In this document: piece by piece, positions 62,584 to 64,000 of the stretch
Layout of the letters: each line of letters opens with the position of its first letter
Numbering within the stretch: the first letter of the stretch is position 1
Source of the DNA: Neolewinella maritima
GTDB lineage: Bacteria; Bacteroidota; Bacteroidia; Chitinophagales; Saprospiraceae
Assembly (NCBI RefSeq): GCF_923081025.1
Contig: NZ_CAKLPZ010000002.1
Coordinates: 558,001 to 622,000, forward strand
DNA: 64,000 nt
Direction: 5' to 3'
Made by a program: the position numbers and the translations under genes
Notes under the pieces: model-generated
The model's database searches: none
The model's input: the letters and a program-made list of their open reading frames with translations, nothing else
Told to the model about the DNA's origin: nothing

Positions 62584-63201
62584 CTACAGGTCACGTAGCT
62601 CACGCCACAGGTTTTCTCGTGCCCGCGCTTCGTATGTCTCCCGGCCGAAGGGGGTGTGGTAGATATGCTCCCGGTCCAGGAAAGCGGTAAGCGCTTTGCT
62701 ACGGCCTTTGCGAAAGACGAAGCCCGGAACCATCCAGAACTCTTCCCGTATAGCGGCGACGTAAGCCGTATAGCCGGCGGCATCGCGGGCTAGCACGGCC
62801 AGGTCGAGATCGATGAGCAGGGCGGCGTCTTTATCGCCGGCGGGTGGAAGGTGGGCCTTGGTGGCCATGATCAACGCGGTACACTGCGCGATCCGGTCCG
62901 GGACAAGCTGCCCCTCCTGTAGCAAGGTCTGGGCCGCCTGGGCACTGCGGGCCTCGTTATCCGAGCGGGTGGGCTTATACACCAGATCGTGGTACACCAG
63001 GGCCATGGCGAAAATGGCTTCGTCTTCGATGAGTGGTCCGTCAACCGCGGCGCGATGGCGTGCGAGGTGTAGGAGCATTTCGTCGAGGTGATCGAGGTTG
63101 TGGTAGGCGCGGCCGGTGTACGCACGGCGGATATTCTTCCAGCTGATGGGGACGCTGGGGAGCAGCTGTTGGAGTGACTGAACGTAGGTGTCGATCGACA
63201 T
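62584..63201 (-). CDS. HD-superfamily metal-dependent phosphohydrolase
   Basis: The 205-residue protein has the HD-domain pattern of the predicted metal-dependent phosphohydrolases (COG4339-like). It begins with an AYTGRAYHNLDHLDEML segment, followed by the HD pair in ALVYHDLVYKPTRSDNEARSA and the aspartates in LLIDLDLAVLARD. The C-terminal FRKGRSKALTAFLDREHIYHT is also typical. I start it at the ATG at 63201 (MSIDTYVQSL), which frees the promoter of nadC; a longer frame reaches 63297. The substrate is unknown. It converges on the SCO1-like gene. Confidence 0.87.
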   Translation of the reverse strand: MSIDTYVQSLQQLLPSVPISWKNIRRAYTGRAYHNLDHLDEMLLHLARHRAAVDGPLIEDEAIFAMALVYHDLVYKPTRSDNEARSAQAAQTLLQEGQLVPDRIAQCTALIMATKAHLPPAGDKDAALLIDLDLAVLARDAAGYTAYVAAIREEFWMVPGFVFRKGRSKALTAFLDREHIYHTPFGRETYEARARENLWRELRDL

Positions 63202-63230
63202 GGGGCGAAGCGGATCGGGAGGGGAAAACG

Positions 63231-63238
63231 TACCTTTG
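63231..63238 (+). promoter_or_regulatory. Predicted -7 promoter element of nadC
   Basis: TACCTTTG matches the Bacteroidota -7 consensus TAnnTTTG exactly and lies 14 bases before the nadC ATG, implying a very short leader. No clear TTG is seen at -33. Confidence 0.55.
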
Positions 63239-63252
63239 CGGAAAGTACTGAT

Positions 63253-64000
63253 ATGGTAGCTAAGATAGACGAAAGCCTGCGGCAGCGCATCCTCCAATTC
63301 ATCACCGAGGCGTTGGCGGAGGACGTCGGAGCGGGGGATTTCACCAGCGAAGCTACCATTCCGGCCGATAAGCGCGACACGGCGCGCCTGCTGGTCAAGG
63401 ACGTCGGCATCCTGGCCGGCGTAGAGATCGCCCGCATGATCTTCGAGAGCGTCGATCCTACTATGGAGTTTGATCAGCGGCTACAGGACGGTGACCCCAT
63501 GCATATCGGTGACGAGGCCTTTTACGTGACCTGCAACTCCCGGGCCCTGCTCCAGGCCGAGCGGCTCGTGCTCAACACCATGCAACGCATGAGCGGTATC
63601 GCCACCCTGGCCAACCGCTATGCCTTCGAGGTAGCGGACCTACCCGTCAAGGTGCTCGATACCCGCAAGACCACGCCCAACCTGCGCTTTATCGAGAAGT
63701 GGGCCGTGCGCCTGGGTGGAGCGGAGAACTACCGCGACGGACTCTACGACCGGATCATGATCAAGGACAACCACGTGGATGCCGCCGGCTCCATCACCAA
63801 GGCCATTGAGGGCGTACAGGTGTTCTTCCGCGAAAATGCCATGAAGCTACCCATCACGGTCGAAGTGCGTAATCTGGTAGAGCTGATGGAGGTACTGGAC
63901 GTCGGTCAGGTCAACCGCATCATGCTGGACAACTTCGAGGTACCGCTACTGCGCGAGGCCGTAGCCCATATCGACGGCCGCTTCGAGACCGAGGCCAGCG
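63253..64000 (+). CDS. nadC: Nicotinate-nucleotide pyrophosphorylase (quinolinate phosphoribosyltransferase), 3' end outside
   Basis: NadC converts quinolinate and PRPP to nicotinate mononucleotide in NAD synthesis. The 249 residues visible start at the ATG at 63253. They contain the N-terminal EALAEDVGAGDFTSEATIP, the core ALLQAERLVLNTMQRMSGIAT, the substrate loop VLDTRKTTPNLRFIEKWAVRLGGAENYRDGLYD and IMIKDNHVDAAGS, and INRIMLDNF-like sequence near the edge (VNRIMLDNFE). About 35 residues should follow beyond the window. It is transcribed divergently from the HD phosphohydrolase gene. Confidence 0.96.
   Translation, partial: MVAKIDESLRQRILQFITEALAEDVGAGDFTSEATIPADKRDTARLLVKDVGILAGVEIARMIFESVDPTMEFDQRLQDGDPMHIGDEAFYVTCNSRALLQAERLVLNTMQRMSGIATLANRYAFEVADLPVKVLDTRKTTPNLRFIEKWAVRLGGAENYRDGLYDRIMIKDNHVDAAGSITKAIEGVQVFFRENAMKLPITVEVRNLVELMEVLDVGQVNRIMLDNFEVPLLREAVAHIDGRFETEAS

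Overview
The window looks like chromosomal DNA of a GC-rich member of the Bacteroidota, most likely near Lewinella/Saprospiria. The reasons are: a full-length SprA (type IX secretion/gliding translocon) next to ruvA, two secreted proteins with type IX C-terminal sorting domains, futalosine-type menaquinone synthesis (mqnC), TAnnTTTG-type -7 promoter elements, and a K+-dependent membrane pyrophosphatase. The taxon is inferred from gene content only.

Layout. 1-660: the AT-richer edge of an accessory segment, with the 3' end of an unrecognised gene and the remains of another. 669-3781: minus-strand operon purK - zinc-type dehydrogenase - DUF58. 3825-8924: Uma2 nuclease, membrane pyrophosphatase, PhoD-like secreted phosphatase. 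8984-10379: an IS200-like REP-associated transposase (RAYT) flanked on both sides by tandem arrays of inverted hairpin repeats. 10437-15100: promoter, SAM-I riboswitch and a methionine operon (PLP decarboxylase - metY - DinB-fold protein - metX). 15103-23126: lipoprotein, MATE transporter, GatA-like amidase, OmpA lipoprotein, CrtI-like desaturase, RNase P RNA, sulfatase. 23259-33898: secreted carbohydrate-binding-like protein, cupin, ruvA, sprA. 33963-38354: ferredoxin reductase, OmpA-like protein, methyltransferase, A-type Fe-S carrier. 38351-42029: polyamine-related cluster (GspS-like ligase with a YgiB-like partner; SpeE-like membrane protein with SpeD). 42208-46378: iscS-iscU-iscA, msrA, msrB, pssA-purS. 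46431-58756: helicase, aminopeptidase P, TPR protein, two TonB-like proteins, a di-haem cytochrome, rbfA, rhomboid protease, mqnC, RsmI-like methyltransferase. 58764-59177: two further hairpin arrays in opposite orientation. 59253-64000: DsbD with a doubled N-terminal domain, SCO1-like protein, HD phosphohydrolase, and the start of nadC.

Most genes are housekeeping or envelope functions in short operons. The best candidate for an undescribed system is the RAYT and its repeats. Each hairpin has a 5-7 bp stem, a GGA-type loop and a GAACC-type tail. The stem sequence changes between families while pairing is kept. The RAYT-side repeats occur as head-to-head pairs in exact tandem units (117 bp x4 and 72/73 bp x2.4). 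Related single-hairpin arrays (39 bp x8 and 27 bp x3) lie 49 kb away. The right RAYT array stops just before the promoter of the SAM-riboswitch operon. That operon is itself unusual, because its first gene is a PLP decarboxylase of unknown substrate.
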